Assembly (NCBI RefSeq): GCF_035918095.1
Contig: NZ_CP109137.1
Coordinates: forward strand, 7,752,001-7,816,000
Source of the DNA: Streptomyces sp. NBC_01750
Lineage (GTDB): Bacteria > Actinomycetota > Actinomycetes > Streptomycetales > Streptomycetaceae
DNA: 64,000 bases
Direction of reading: 5' to 3'
The notes below the pieces were generated by a model that worked only from the letters and a program-made list of their open reading frames with translations, had not been told where the DNA came from and searched no databases. A program made the translations under genes and the position numbers. Shown here one piece after another: positions 43,292 through 51,258 of this stretch. The first letter of the stretch is position 1; each line of letters starts with the position of its first letter.

Positions 43292-44713
43292 GTGGGGGAC
43301 GAGCGTACGGAGTACGAGGAACAGGACGGCGTGGAGGCTGTCACCCCGGATCACGACCACCAGGCCCACGACCACCAGGCCCATGACGACGTGCTGGCGA
43401 CCACGGATCTGTTCGCCGTCGACGGTGCGGTGTCCAAGGGGGGGCAACCCGTCCACGACCGGATCGGCGGTGCTTCCCTGGGGCGCCCTCTCGGCTATGC
43501 CCTTCCGGGGGCGGACCTCCCCGGGGCGACAGACGACGGCGCCGCGGCAGCCGCCGCGCACCGTGACATCCTGCTCTGCTTCCCATTCGACCTGGAGGAA
43601 CTGCCGGACGGACGCGGCTACCAGCAGGTGACCGTCGCCGTCCGGCTCGATGGCGCAACGCACGCTCTCGCCCTGCATCCGGCCCCTGGTACCACCGGTG
43701 CCGACGGCACGGAGGTTGCCGCGTTCGGACTCGGCAGCAGCAGGCTCCGCTGGACCTTCCGGGCCCCGGGACGCAGCGGCGCGCTCCGCCCCGACGGCCG
43801 CTGGGCACAGGCCGTCGTACGCCTGCCGAGAACCGCGGCCGAGGTGTCCGGCCGGTTGAGCCTGACCACGGTCACCGTGCAGCCCATGCTCGGCGGGACC
43901 TTTCTGCGCAGGGAGGCGGAAACCCCGTACGACACACCGTTCCGGCTCCAGGTGGCCGAGATCTGGCCGGCCGCCACCCCGCCGGCGCGACTCGGGGCCC
44001 TCCCCGGCGCCTGGGCGCTCTCCGCATACGAGGACGGCGCCTCTGCGGACGGCGAGGAGGGCCCGGACAGCGAGGAACTGCCGCCTGGCCTGCGGCGGCT
44101 CTGCCTCGCCGTCGACATCGAGAAGTACAGCGCGCGTGACAACGCGGACATGGTCCGGTTGCAGCGCGTCCTGCTGCGAACCCTGCGCGCCGCCTGCGAG
44201 CAGGCGGGCATCGAGTGGCGGCGCTGCGGCCGGCAGGCCCAGGGCGACGGCTATCTGCTCGTGCTGGAGCCCGGCATCGACGAGACACGGGTCGTGCCGG
44301 GGCTCCTGGACGGCCTGGCCGCGGGCCTGGCCGTGGCCAATACGCCGGCCATCGCCCAGGGCAGGACGAAACCCGGTGGGCGTGCCGCGGACGTGCGGGC
44401 CCCCGGCAGAATCCGTATGCGAGCCAGCCTGCACCAGGGCATCGTCCATGAGGCGGACAGCGGCTACGCGGGCTCCGCCGTGGTTGCCCTCTTCCGCGTC
44501 CTCGACTCCGCTCCCGTACGCAGTGCACTCGCCGAAACCCACTCCACCCACCTGGTGGTCGCGTTCTCCGACGCGCTGTACCAGGATCTGGTCGCCACCG
44601 GTTACGAAGGCCTGCCGGCCACCGGATTTCGGCGCGTGGAGATTCATGTCGAGGCCAAGAGCTTCACCGGCGTGGCGTGGATCCGCGCGATGCACCCCTC
44701 ACCCGGAGGATGA
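43292..44713 (+). CDS. Class III nucleotidyl-cyclase-like protein
   Basis: This 473-residue protein has a low-complexity His/Asp-rich start (DHDHQAHDHQAHDD), a beta-rich N-terminal domain (about 85-225) and a cyclase-like domain from residue 270. LCLAVDIEKYSARD carries Asp275 and QAQGDGYLLVLE carries Asp319; these two positions and their 44-residue spacing match the metal-binding Asp pair of class III cyclases. RIRMRASLHQG matches the following strand. In the later segment GSAVVALFRVLDSA the usual transition-state Asn seems replaced while Arg remains, so the substrate or activity is uncertain. GTG at 43292 has GGGGAG upstream. It probably makes the ligand of the adjacent Crp protein, which is inference. 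Confidence 0.62.
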   Translation: MGDERTEYEEQDGVEAVTPDHDHQAHDHQAHDDVLATTDLFAVDGAVSKGGQPVHDRIGGASLGRPLGYALPGADLPGATDDGAAAAAAHRDILLCFPFDLEELPDGRGYQQVTVAVRLDGATHALALHPAPGTTGADGTEVAAFGLGSSRLRWTFRAPGRSGALRPDGRWAQAVVRLPRTAAEVSGRLSLTTVTVQPMLGGTFLRREAETPYDTPFRLQVAEIWPAATPPARLGALPGAWALSAYEDGASADGEEGPDSEELPPGLRRLCLAVDIEKYSARDNADMVRLQRVLLRTLRAACEQAGIEWRRCGRQAQGDGYLLVLEPGIDETRVVPGLLDGLAAGLAVANTPAIAQGRTKPGGRAADVRAPGRIRMRASLHQGIVHEADSGYAGSAVVALFRVLDSAPVRSALAETHSTHLVVAFSDALYQDLVATGYEGLPATGFRRVEIHVEAKSFTGVAWIRAMHPSPGG

Positions 44714-44839
44714 CCGACGCGGGAAAGCGATGTTGCCCGCCGGAACTGTGGGCGTACGTACATACGGCCGGCCCGGCGGTCGGCTTCCGTGTGTCCTCGG
44801 GTGCCCGGCGCGGGGGGCCGACTCGGCTGGCGGTCCTGA

Positions 44840-44874
44840 CCACGGCCACCACGGTCTCGACCGGCCTGCCGTGG
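44840..44874. terminator. Possible bidirectional terminator between convergent genes
   Basis: CCACGGC (44840-44846) and GCCGTGG (44868-44874) form a 7-bp stem, and CGGT/ACCG inside the loop forms a smaller one. It lies in the 229-bp gap between the cyclase-like gene and the convergent ABC-transporter ATPase gene. Nothing else recognisable was found in this gap. Confidence 0.35.
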
Positions 44875-44942
44875 CGAAAGTGCAGTACACATGGAGACCG
44901 CGCCACACCGGGCGGGCTTGAGACCGGTCGGTCGTCGGTTCC

Positions 44943-46469
44943 TCAGGTCGGCTGGACCGTGCCGGCCATCAAGGAGGCCGTCACCGCGTGCGCCGGGGAC
45001 GTGAATATCTGCTGGGTGGGGCCCGATTCGACGGCCCGGCCGGCGGACAGGACGAGGAGGGTGTCGGTACGGCTCGCGACGAGACGCAGGTCGTGGCTGA
45101 TCAGCACCAGCGCGAGGCCGCGACTGTCCTGTAGGCCCTCGAGCAGGTCCATGATCGCACCGGCGGTGGGTGCGTCGAGGGCAGAGGTCACTTCGTCGCA
45201 GACCAGTACATCGGGGTCCGCCGCCAGTGCTCTGGCTATGGAGGCGCGTTGGCGCTGGCCACCGGAGAGTTCGTGCGGGTAGCGGTCCGCGAAGTTTGCC
45301 GGGAGGCCGACATGGTCCAGGAGTTCCAGGACGCGGGCCGGGACCTGCTCGCGGTCGGCGCGCCGGTGCAGGCGCAGCGGGCGGCCGATCGCCGCGCCGA
45401 CCGTACGGCTCGGGTTGAGGGTGCCCAGCGGATCCTGCGGTACGAGTTGGACGCGTCGGCGCTGTTCGCGGGTACGGCCGTGGGCCGAGGGGGTGAGGCG
45501 TACTCCGTCGAGAGTGACCGTGCCGCCGCTGGGGCGGTGGAGTCCGACGATGGCGCGCACCAGGGTCGTCTTCCCCGAGCCGGAGGCACCGACGATGCCC
45601 GTGCTGGATCCGGCGACAACGGCGAGGTCGACGTCATGAAGGACGGGGACACGGCGCCCGCGTTGCACGAAGTCCGCGTGCAGTCCGGACACTTCGAGGG
45701 TCGGACCGCCTTCGGGAAGGCGCCGGTCGACCGTGCGCGGGGCGGGTGGCGGTGCGGTCGCGCCTCGGGTCAGATCCACGACGTCGTCCGCGAACCGGGC
45801 GACCAGGTCCGCGTCGTGGCAGGACAGTGCGACGGCGAGCTGGTGATCGACCGCCAGATGCCGCAGGAGTTCCGCGATCTCGTCGCGCAGCGCCGGGTCG
45901 AGGCCGGCGGTGGGTTCGTCGAGGAGCAGTACGGCCGGATGGCGGGCCAGTGCCCTGGCCAGAGCCACGCGCCGCTGCTGGCCACCGGAGAGCTCTTTGG
46001 AGCGACGTCCCACGAAGCCGTTGTCCGTGGGCAGCTGGACCTCGGCGAGCAGGGCACGCACTGCTTCAGGGCTGCGGTCCACGGCGACTTCGCCGAGGAG
46101 GCGGCGTATCTTCATCCGGGGGTTGAGGCCGGAGCCCGGGTCCTGTCCGAGGTAGGCGAGGCGGTGGCGGCGCAGCGCGCGCAGCTCTGCTGAGCCCAGC
46201 GACAGCACGTCCTGGCCGAGGACCTCGACACCACCGGCTGTTCGCCGCGCGCCCGGCGGCAGGACACCGGCCACGGCCCGGAGCAGCGTGGTCTTGCCGC
46301 AGCCGGAGGGGCCGGTGAGCGCGGTGACGCGCCCGGGGCGGACCTCCAGGCTGCCGCCCTCCAGCAGAAGGCGGCCGTCCTGGGCGGTGACGGTCAGATC
46401 CGTGACGCTCACCGCTGCTTCGGCGGAGGGGACTTGGCCCTCGGGGTACCAGTGGGGCATGTGGTTCAC
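44943..46469 (-). CDS. Fused double-ATPase of a Dpp/Nik-type ABC importer
   Basis: This 508-residue protein has two complete ABC domains. The first has Walker A GPSGCGKTT, signature KELSGGQQRR and Walker B LLLDEPTAGLD. The second has GASGSGKTT, HELSGGQRQR and DVLVCDEVTSALD. Fused DppD-DppF-type ATPases energise peptide, nickel or metallophore importers of the PepT family. The start is either GTG 46469, which overlaps the stop of permease 2 (GTGA), or ATG three codons later; I chose the overlap. It is the last gene of a four-gene importer operon preceded by iron boxes. Confidence 0.9.
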   Translation of the reverse strand: MNHMPHWYPEGQVPSAEAAVSVTDLTVTAQDGRLLLEGGSLEVRPGRVTALTGPSGCGKTTLLRAVAGVLPPGARRTAGGVEVLGQDVLSLGSAELRALRRHRLAYLGQDPGSGLNPRMKIRRLLGEVAVDRSPEAVRALLAEVQLPTDNGFVGRRSKELSGGQQRRVALARALARHPAVLLLDEPTAGLDPALRDEIAELLRHLAVDHQLAVALSCHDADLVARFADDVVDLTRGATAPPPAPRTVDRRLPEGGPTLEVSGLHADFVQRGRRVPVLHDVDLAVVAGSSTGIVGASGSGKTTLVRAIVGLHRPSGGTVTLDGVRLTPSAHGRTREQRRRVQLVPQDPLGTLNPSRTVGAAIGRPLRLHRRADREQVPARVLELLDHVGLPANFADRYPHELSGGQRQRASIARALAADPDVLVCDEVTSALDAPTAGAIMDLLEGLQDSRGLALVLISHDLRLVASRTDTLLVLSAGRAVESGPTQQIFTSPAHAVTASLMAGTVQPT

Positions 46470-47305
46470 AGCGCGGTCACCGCTTTCCGGCCGGTCTGCG
46501 GGACGAGTGCCGAGGCCGCCAGGTTGACGCTCATGGCCAGGAGGCCGATGGCGATGCTGGGAGCCAGCACGGCCCATGGGTTGAGGACGATCCCACCCGC
46601 GTTCTCACGGATCATCAGCGCCCAGTCGGCGGCGGGTGGTTGGGGGCCTACCTGCAGGAATCCCGCGGTCGCCACGACATAGACGGCGGCGACGAAGCGC
46701 AGCCCGAAGAGTGCCAGCAAGGTGGCGCGCAGGTTGGGCAGGACTTCGCGCACCACGAGATGCCACAGCCGCTCGCCACCGACCGCGGACGCCTCGACGT
46801 AGCCCGAGGCGGCGACAGGCGCCGCCGCGCCGGCGACGAGCCGCACGGCATAGGGCACGCCCATGACGACGGCGGCGGCGATCACGGCGAACCGGCCGCC
46901 GCCCGGCCAGGACAGGGCGACCAGGAGGATGCCCAGCACGGCGGGCAGCAGCATGAGGACGTCGGCGGAACGCTCGACGATCCGCCCGACGGCCGGACGC
47001 AGGGCCCCGACCGCGCCGAGCAGAGCGGCCACCCCGGTGACGAGGACGGCTACGAGGAGGGAGGTGGCAATGAGTTCACGACCTCCGGCGAGAAGTCGGG
47101 TGAGCACATCCCGTCCGAGCTGGTCGCCCCCGAGGGGTGTTCCTCCGCCCGGTTCGGCGTACGGAGCGGTGACCGGGGTGTCGATGGTGTGCGGGGCCAG
47201 CCAGGGTCCGGCGACGGCGAGGGCGATGAGCAGGAACGCGGGCAGGATGCGCAGGGCGACGGCTTGTCGTGGGCGGTGGCGTACAGCCCGTTCGGGGACG
47301 GTCAT
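46466..47305 (-). CDS. Dpp/Nik-type ABC importer permease (C subunit)
   Basis: This 279-residue permease has an N-terminal TM, the OppC-type N-terminal extension (TPLGGDQLGRDVLTRLLAGGRELI) and five further TM helices. The EAA loop is SGYVEASAVGGERLWHLVVREVLPN (in part). It forms the transmembrane pore together with the upstream B-type subunit. ATG at 47305 overlaps the preceding stop by ATGA. The upstream part of the open frame is a shadow. As in metallophore importers of this family it should receive a metal-ligand complex from the lipoprotein encoded first in the operon. Confidence 0.9.
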   Translation of the reverse strand: MTVPERAVRHRPRQAVALRILPAFLLIALAVAGPWLAPHTIDTPVTAPYAEPGGGTPLGGDQLGRDVLTRLLAGGRELIATSLLVAVLVTGVAALLGAVGALRPAVGRIVERSADVLMLLPAVLGILLVALSWPGGGRFAVIAAAVVMGVPYAVRLVAGAAAPVAASGYVEASAVGGERLWHLVVREVLPNLRATLLALFGLRFVAAVYVVATAGFLQVGPQPPAADWALMIRENAGGIVLNPWAVLAPSIAIGLLAMSVNLAASALVPQTGRKAVTAL

Positions 47306-48324
47306 ATGCGGCCTCCGGAAGCCCAGGCCCGTACGAGATCGGCGAGCAGGAGTACGCCGGTGATGACGGCCCCTGTGACGGCGACGACGCCTGCGACGAC
47401 CGGACTGTCCCGGTCGGTGACGGCCCCTGCCAGCACCGAGCCGATACCCGGGTAGTTGAAGATGGTCTCCACCACGACGGCACCGCCCAGCAGCATGCCG
47501 GTCGAGGTGGCGATGCCCGCCGCGATGGTGGGCGTCGCCCCGGGCAGCAGATGGTGAATGAGGACGCGGTGCCGCGGCAGTCCGTCGATCACCGCGGTCT
47601 CCACATGCGGTGCCTTGGCCTCGTCGGCAAGGGCGGCGCGCACGATGCGGGTGTTCCAGCCGATCTGCGGGATCGACAGGGCCAGTACGGGCAGAACGAG
47701 CATCTGCCAGGAGGCGGGCGAGCCGTCGGCATCGGTGAGAGTGACGGCGGGGAGCCAGTCGGTCCACAGCGCGAAGACCAGGACGAGGGCGACGGCGACG
47801 ACGAATTCGGGCAGCGCGAGGACGCCGGTGGCCGTGGCCGAGACGGCGCGGTCGGCTTTACCGCCGGGCTTGAGTGCCGCCCAGCAGCCCAGTGCGAGCG
47901 AGACGGCGAGAGTCGTCAGCAGGGCAAGACCGCCGAGGAGAAGGGTGTTGGGGAAGGGGCGGGACAGCAGGTCGGCGACGGACTCGCCGCGGGCGGAGGT
48001 GCCGAGATCGCCGACGGGCAGGCCGGTCATCCAGTCGGTGAAGCGGGTGAGGACGGGGCGGTCGAGACCGAGCAGCTCGCGTCGCTGTGCGAGATCGGTC
48101 GCGCTCTCGCCGCGTTCCGAGGTCGCGTTGGCCGCGTCGCCGGGCAGCAGTTCGACGGCGGCGAAAACGGTGGCGAGCAGTACGGCGAGCAGCAGCGCCC
48201 GGCGGGCGAGCAGGCCGCCCAGCCGGAGGACCCAGGACAGCACGGGCCGGGTCGGCCGGAGGTCTTCTCCTGCGGCCGACCCGGTCGGGGACTGCGTCGC
48301 CGGACTGCTCAGCGAGCCAGCCAT
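47302..48324 (-). CDS. Dpp/Nik-type ABC importer permease (B subunit)
   Basis: This 340-residue permease has a B-type layout: a first TM after about 45 residues (LLARRALLLAVLLATVFAA), an extracytoplasmic domain with LLGLDRPVLTRFTDWMTGL and VGDLGTSARG (the standard GDLGxS motif), and five more TMs. The EAA loop is near HVETAVIDGLPRHRVLIHH, and the NYPGIGSVL signature is present. ATG at 48324 overlaps the binding-protein gene by 16 nt. Together with the C subunit and double ATPase it makes a complete importer. Confidence 0.9.
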   Translation of the reverse strand: MAGSLSSPATQSPTGSAAGEDLRPTRPVLSWVLRLGGLLARRALLLAVLLATVFAAVELLPGDAANATSERGESATDLAQRRELLGLDRPVLTRFTDWMTGLPVGDLGTSARGESVADLLSRPFPNTLLLGGLALLTTLAVSLALGCWAALKPGGKADRAVSATATGVLALPEFVVAVALVLVFALWTDWLPAVTLTDADGSPASWQMLVLPVLALSIPQIGWNTRIVRAALADEAKAPHVETAVIDGLPRHRVLIHHLLPGATPTIAAGIATSTGMLLGGAVVVETIFNYPGIGSVLAGAVTDRDSPVVAGVVAVTGAVITGVLLLADLVRAWASGGRI

Positions 48325-49859
48325 GCCCGCTCGAGCTGCACGCGTCCGTAGCCGGGCAGCGTGGGCAGGCCGCGCACCGCGGTTGCGGCCAGGTCGATGC
48401 CGTCGGCCACACCCCACAACAGGTAGCCGGACGCGTCGTGTTCGATCTGCTGAAGGCCGCGCAGCACCTTGGCGCGTGCGGCCGCGTCCTTGGTACCGAT
48501 GGTCTTGCGGTACGCCGCGTCGAACGCGGTGTTCTTCCAGCCGGCTTCGTTCTGGCCGGAGTCGGAGACCATCGTCTTGCTGGCCAGGAAGACCACGGAG
48601 TCGTTGGTGCCCCAGTACGTCGTGTAGAGGTCGCCCTTGAGCCAGGTCTTGTCCCAGAACGTGGCGGACTCCTGCTTGACCACCTCGATCTTCACACCGG
48701 CCTCGCGGACCTGGGTGGCGAACAGGGTCGCGGACTCGGCGAGGCCGGAGATGTCCTCGGTGGTCAGCAGCTTGTACGTCTTGGAGGTGTCGAAGCCCGC
48801 CTCCTTGAGCAGTGATTTGGCCTTGGCGAGGTCACGGACGCGCTGGGGTATGTCCTTTGCGTAGGCGGGGTCGCCGGTGCCGAGGATGTCGTTGCCGACG
48901 GTGCCGTAACCGGACAGCACCTGCTTGACCATGGCCTCACGGTCCACGGCCAGCCGCAGCGCCTCGCGCACCTTCGGGTCCGCGAACGGGCCGGACGCGG
49001 TGCGCATGACGATCGGCATCGCCATGTCGTTGGGGCGCCGGACGATCTGGATGTCTTTGCGCCTCGCGGCCGTACGGGCAGCGACCGCACCGACGTTGGA
49101 GGCGACATCGATCTGCCCGGCGAGCAGGGCGTTGGCCATAGCCTGCGGGGATTCGAAGATCTTGACCTCGATGGCGTCGAGGAGAACCTCACCGCCGTGC
49201 CAGTCCTCGTTGCGTACGAGACGGGCATTGCCGGAGCGGAACCACTCCAGCTTGAACGGGCCTGTGCCGGGTGCCTTCTCGATCTCCTTGTCCTTGGTGT
49301 CCTTCTTGAGCACGAAGGTCGTCAGACGGGTGAGCAGGGGCAGTTCGGCGTTGGCGTAGTCGGAGACCAGGACGACGGTGGCCGGGCCATCGGCCTTGAT
49401 GTTCTCGGCCTTGATACCGGGCAGCCGGGAGGCGCCGGAAGGAGTGCCGCGCAGCCGGCGCAGCGACCAGACGACGTCTTCGGCGGTGACCGGAGCGCCG
49501 TCGTGGAACTTCGCGCCCTTGGCGATGGTGAAGCGCCAGGTCTTGAGATCGTCCGACGCCTGCCAGCCGGAGGCGAGCCGGGGGGCGGTGTTGGTCTTGG
49601 CGCCCGGGGTGGTGAGGGTGTCGTGGACCAGCGAGATGATCAGGTAGTCGCTCTCGTTGGCCTGTGTGCCGTGCGGGTCCCTGGTGATGGCCGAAGCGCG
49701 GCCGAGCGCGCCGACCCGGAGGGTGCCGCCCTTCTTCGGCTTGGTGCCCGCGGCGTTGGCCTTGGCCGAGGTGTCTCCGTCCCCTGAGCAAGCGGCAAGC
49801 AGTGCCGCCGCGCCTATCGCTCCGCCGGCCCACAACACCTGACGCCTGTTGAAGTCCAC
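48309..49859 (-). CDS. Family-5 substrate-binding lipoprotein of the iron-regulated importer
   Basis: This 516-residue protein has an N-terminus with RR at residues 5-6, a hydrophobic stretch and a lipobox LAAC with Cys24. It is thus a lipoprotein, possibly Tat-exported because of the NRRQVL pattern. The mature part is a DppA/NikA/OppA (SBP_bac_5) protein: TWRFTIAKGAKFHDGAPVTAEDVVWSL (in part), ARLVRNEDWHGG, PKVREALRLAVDREAMVKQV (in part). Members of this family bind peptides, nickel or opine-type metallophores such as staphylopine. The iron box 40 bp upstream and the divergent diaminopropionate-type biosynthetic operon argue for uptake of a metallophore made by that operon. Confidence 0.88.
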   Translation of the reverse strand: MDFNRRQVLWAGGAIGAAALLAACSGDGDTSAKANAAGTKPKKGGTLRVGALGRASAITRDPHGTQANESDYLIISLVHDTLTTPGAKTNTAPRLASGWQASDDLKTWRFTIAKGAKFHDGAPVTAEDVVWSLRRLRGTPSGASRLPGIKAENIKADGPATVVLVSDYANAELPLLTRLTTFVLKKDTKDKEIEKAPGTGPFKLEWFRSGNARLVRNEDWHGGEVLLDAIEVKIFESPQAMANALLAGQIDVASNVGAVAARTAARRKDIQIVRRPNDMAMPIVMRTASGPFADPKVREALRLAVDREAMVKQVLSGYGTVGNDILGTGDPAYAKDIPQRVRDLAKAKSLLKEAGFDTSKTYKLLTTEDISGLAESATLFATQVREAGVKIEVVKQESATFWDKTWLKGDLYTTYWGTNDSVVFLASKTMVSDSGQNEAGWKNTAFDAAYRKTIGTKDAAARAKVLRGLQQIEHDASGYLLWGVADGIDLAATAVRGLPTLPGYGRVQLERAWLAR

Positions 49860-49885
49860 GTACGTCCTCGATCCACGATCAGAGT

Positions 49886-49919
49886 CATTAGGATGTCCTT
49901 AGGTTTGCCTATCCTAATG
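49886..49919 (-). promoter_or_regulatory. Iron box(es) (DmdR/IdeR-type) upstream of the importer
   Basis: TTAGGTTTGCCTATCCTAA at 49899-49917 matches the actinobacterial DmdR/IdeR consensus TTAGGTTAGGCTAACCTAA at 16 of 19 positions. It lies inside a larger inverted repeat, CATTAGGAT (49886-49894) and ATCCTAATG (49911-49919), so two repressor dimers could bind side by side. It is 27-40 bp before the lipoprotein start codon and should repress the importer when iron is sufficient. Confidence 0.85.
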
Positions 49920-50024
49920 ACAATCGCTTCCGCAAGTCCCCGGGCTGCTGGTGGACACATGAGCGAATAGTGCAGCGCGTATTGCGTGGGGCGAACTGCT
50001 CGGCGTGGGCCATGACTTGAGAGA

Positions 50025-50066
50025 TTGTCGGACCGGGCACAGTGGAGTAAGGTTTGGCTTACCTAA
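50025..50066 (+). promoter_or_regulatory. Promoter with overlapping iron box for the metallophore operon
   Basis: TTGTCG (50025-50030), 17 bp, TAAGGT (50048-50053) forms a good promoter. The -10 is the left end of TAAGGTTTGGCTTACCTAA (50048-50066), a 19-bp iron box that matches the DmdR/IdeR consensus at 16 of 19 positions. A repressor bound here would cover the -10, giving iron repression. The predicted transcript has a leader of about 175 nt before the dioxygenase start. Confidence 0.82.
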
Positions 50067-50141
50067 GTAATATGAAAGCGTTCGAGTCGCCGACAACCCC
50101 CAGCCCTTCAGTCGCTGTACAAGCGGCTTCTCAGGCCTGCC

Positions 50142-50175
50142 CGTTACGCAACCGCGGCGCCGGTTGCGGGTGACG
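50142..50175 (+). promoter_or_regulatory. Leader hairpin in the metallophore operon 5' region
   Basis: GCAACCG (50148-50154) pairs perfectly with CGGTTGC (50161-50167) around a 6-nt loop. The flanks CGTTAC and GGGTGACG extend it imperfectly. It lies in the transcribed leader, about 60 nt before the dioxygenase start codon. It may act as an attenuator or a processing or stability element; no known riboswitch pattern is recognised. Confidence 0.4.
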
Positions 50176-50234
50176 CCAGGTGTCGCAGCAGGCTCGACCA
50201 TCCCTGCCATCCGACGGAAACGGACTACTTCGCC

Positions 50235-51230
50235 ATGAGCACGGCAGCCGCACCTGTCCGCCAGCTCGACGCCCACGCAGTGGGCGAACTCCGCCAGGCC
50301 GCAGAGAAAATACTTGCCGAATTCGGCACATCTGCCACATCTCCCCAGCTCCTTGAGCGGGTTGCGCAGAGCGCCGACGAGTTCAGCGACGCCCTTCGCC
50401 ACCACTGCCGCCCCGTCGACACCGCCGACGGACTGTTCGTCCTGCGGGGCCTCGATGTCGACGACGAAGTGGTCGGTCGTACGCCCTCGGGCTGGGCCAC
50501 CGCCGGCGACAGCGGGGCGGTCTACGACATCGCGCTGCTGCTGCTCGCCACCGTGATGGGCAACCCCATCGCCTGGGAGGGCCAGCAGGACGGCCGGTTC
50601 GTCCACAACATCGTTCCCTCGCCCGGGCACGAGACCGCACAGACCGGCGCCAGCAGCACGGTGCTCCTCAGCCCCCACACCGAGGACGCCTTCCACCCCG
50701 GCCGTGCGCATCTGCTGATGCTCGGCTGCATGCGCAATCACGACAACATCGCCACCACCGCCGCCAGCATCCGCAGGACCCGCCTCGCGGACGAGGACTT
50801 CGACATCCTGACGCGGCCCGCGCTGCCGATCCTCCCCGACGACGCCTACGCCGAAGCACAGGGCTACGCCGACCAGGCGCCTCCCGCGGTGCCCACCCTG
50901 TTCGCGACCGAGGAGGGCGTGACACTGCGCTTCGACCCGGCTTACACGCCGGTGGAAGACGCCGACGAGACCTACCGGGCTGCCTACCGGCGCCTGGAGG
51001 CCGAACTCGCCCGCGTATCGGTCGCGGTCAGCCTCAGTCCGGGCGAGGTTCTCGTTGTCGACAACGACCTCGTGGTCCACGGCCGGGTGCCCTTCCAGGC
51101 CCGCTACGACGGAACCGACCGGTGGCTCAAGCGGGCCTCCATCCGTGTCCCCGGGCGGCGCAGCCGCCCTCTGGCCGAAGCCGATGAGCACGGCTACGGC
51201 CAGGCCGCCCTAGAAGCGCACGTCGGCTGA
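50235..51230 (+). CDS. Clavaminate-synthase/VioC-like Fe(II)/2-oxoglutarate dioxygenase
   Basis: This 331-residue enzyme has the metal triad His148-x-Glu150 (SPHTEDAFHPGR) and His282 (NDLVVHGRVPF), plus Arg296 for 2-oxoglutarate 14 residues later. This triad and spacing match clavaminate synthase and VioC/AsnO-type amino-acid hydroxylases (TauD/CAS superfamily). It probably hydroxylates an amino acid (arginine-like in VioC homologues) that becomes part of the metallophore. ATG at 50235 has only a weak Shine-Dalgarno (GGAAACGG). It is the first gene of the iron-regulated operon, with 28 bp to the next gene. Confidence 0.8.
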   Translation: MSTAAAPVRQLDAHAVGELRQAAEKILAEFGTSATSPQLLERVAQSADEFSDALRHHCRPVDTADGLFVLRGLDVDDEVVGRTPSGWATAGDSGAVYDIALLLLATVMGNPIAWEGQQDGRFVHNIVPSPGHETAQTGASSTVLLSPHTEDAFHPGRAHLLMLGCMRNHDNIATTAASIRRTRLADEDFDILTRPALPILPDDAYAEAQGYADQAPPAVPTLFATEEGVTLRFDPAYTPVEDADETYRAAYRRLEAELARVSVAVSLSPGEVLVVDNDLVVHGRVPFQARYDGTDRWLKRASIRVPGRRSRPLAEADEHGYGQAALEAHVG

Positions 51231-51258
51231 ACACCCGCCCACGGACCGGAGGAATACC

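Noticed and set aside
44714..44942. A small gene in the gap between the cyclase-like and ABC ATPase genes
   Set aside because: Open frames here run into or lie opposite the ATPase gene and show no ribosome-binding site or conserved-looking sequence.
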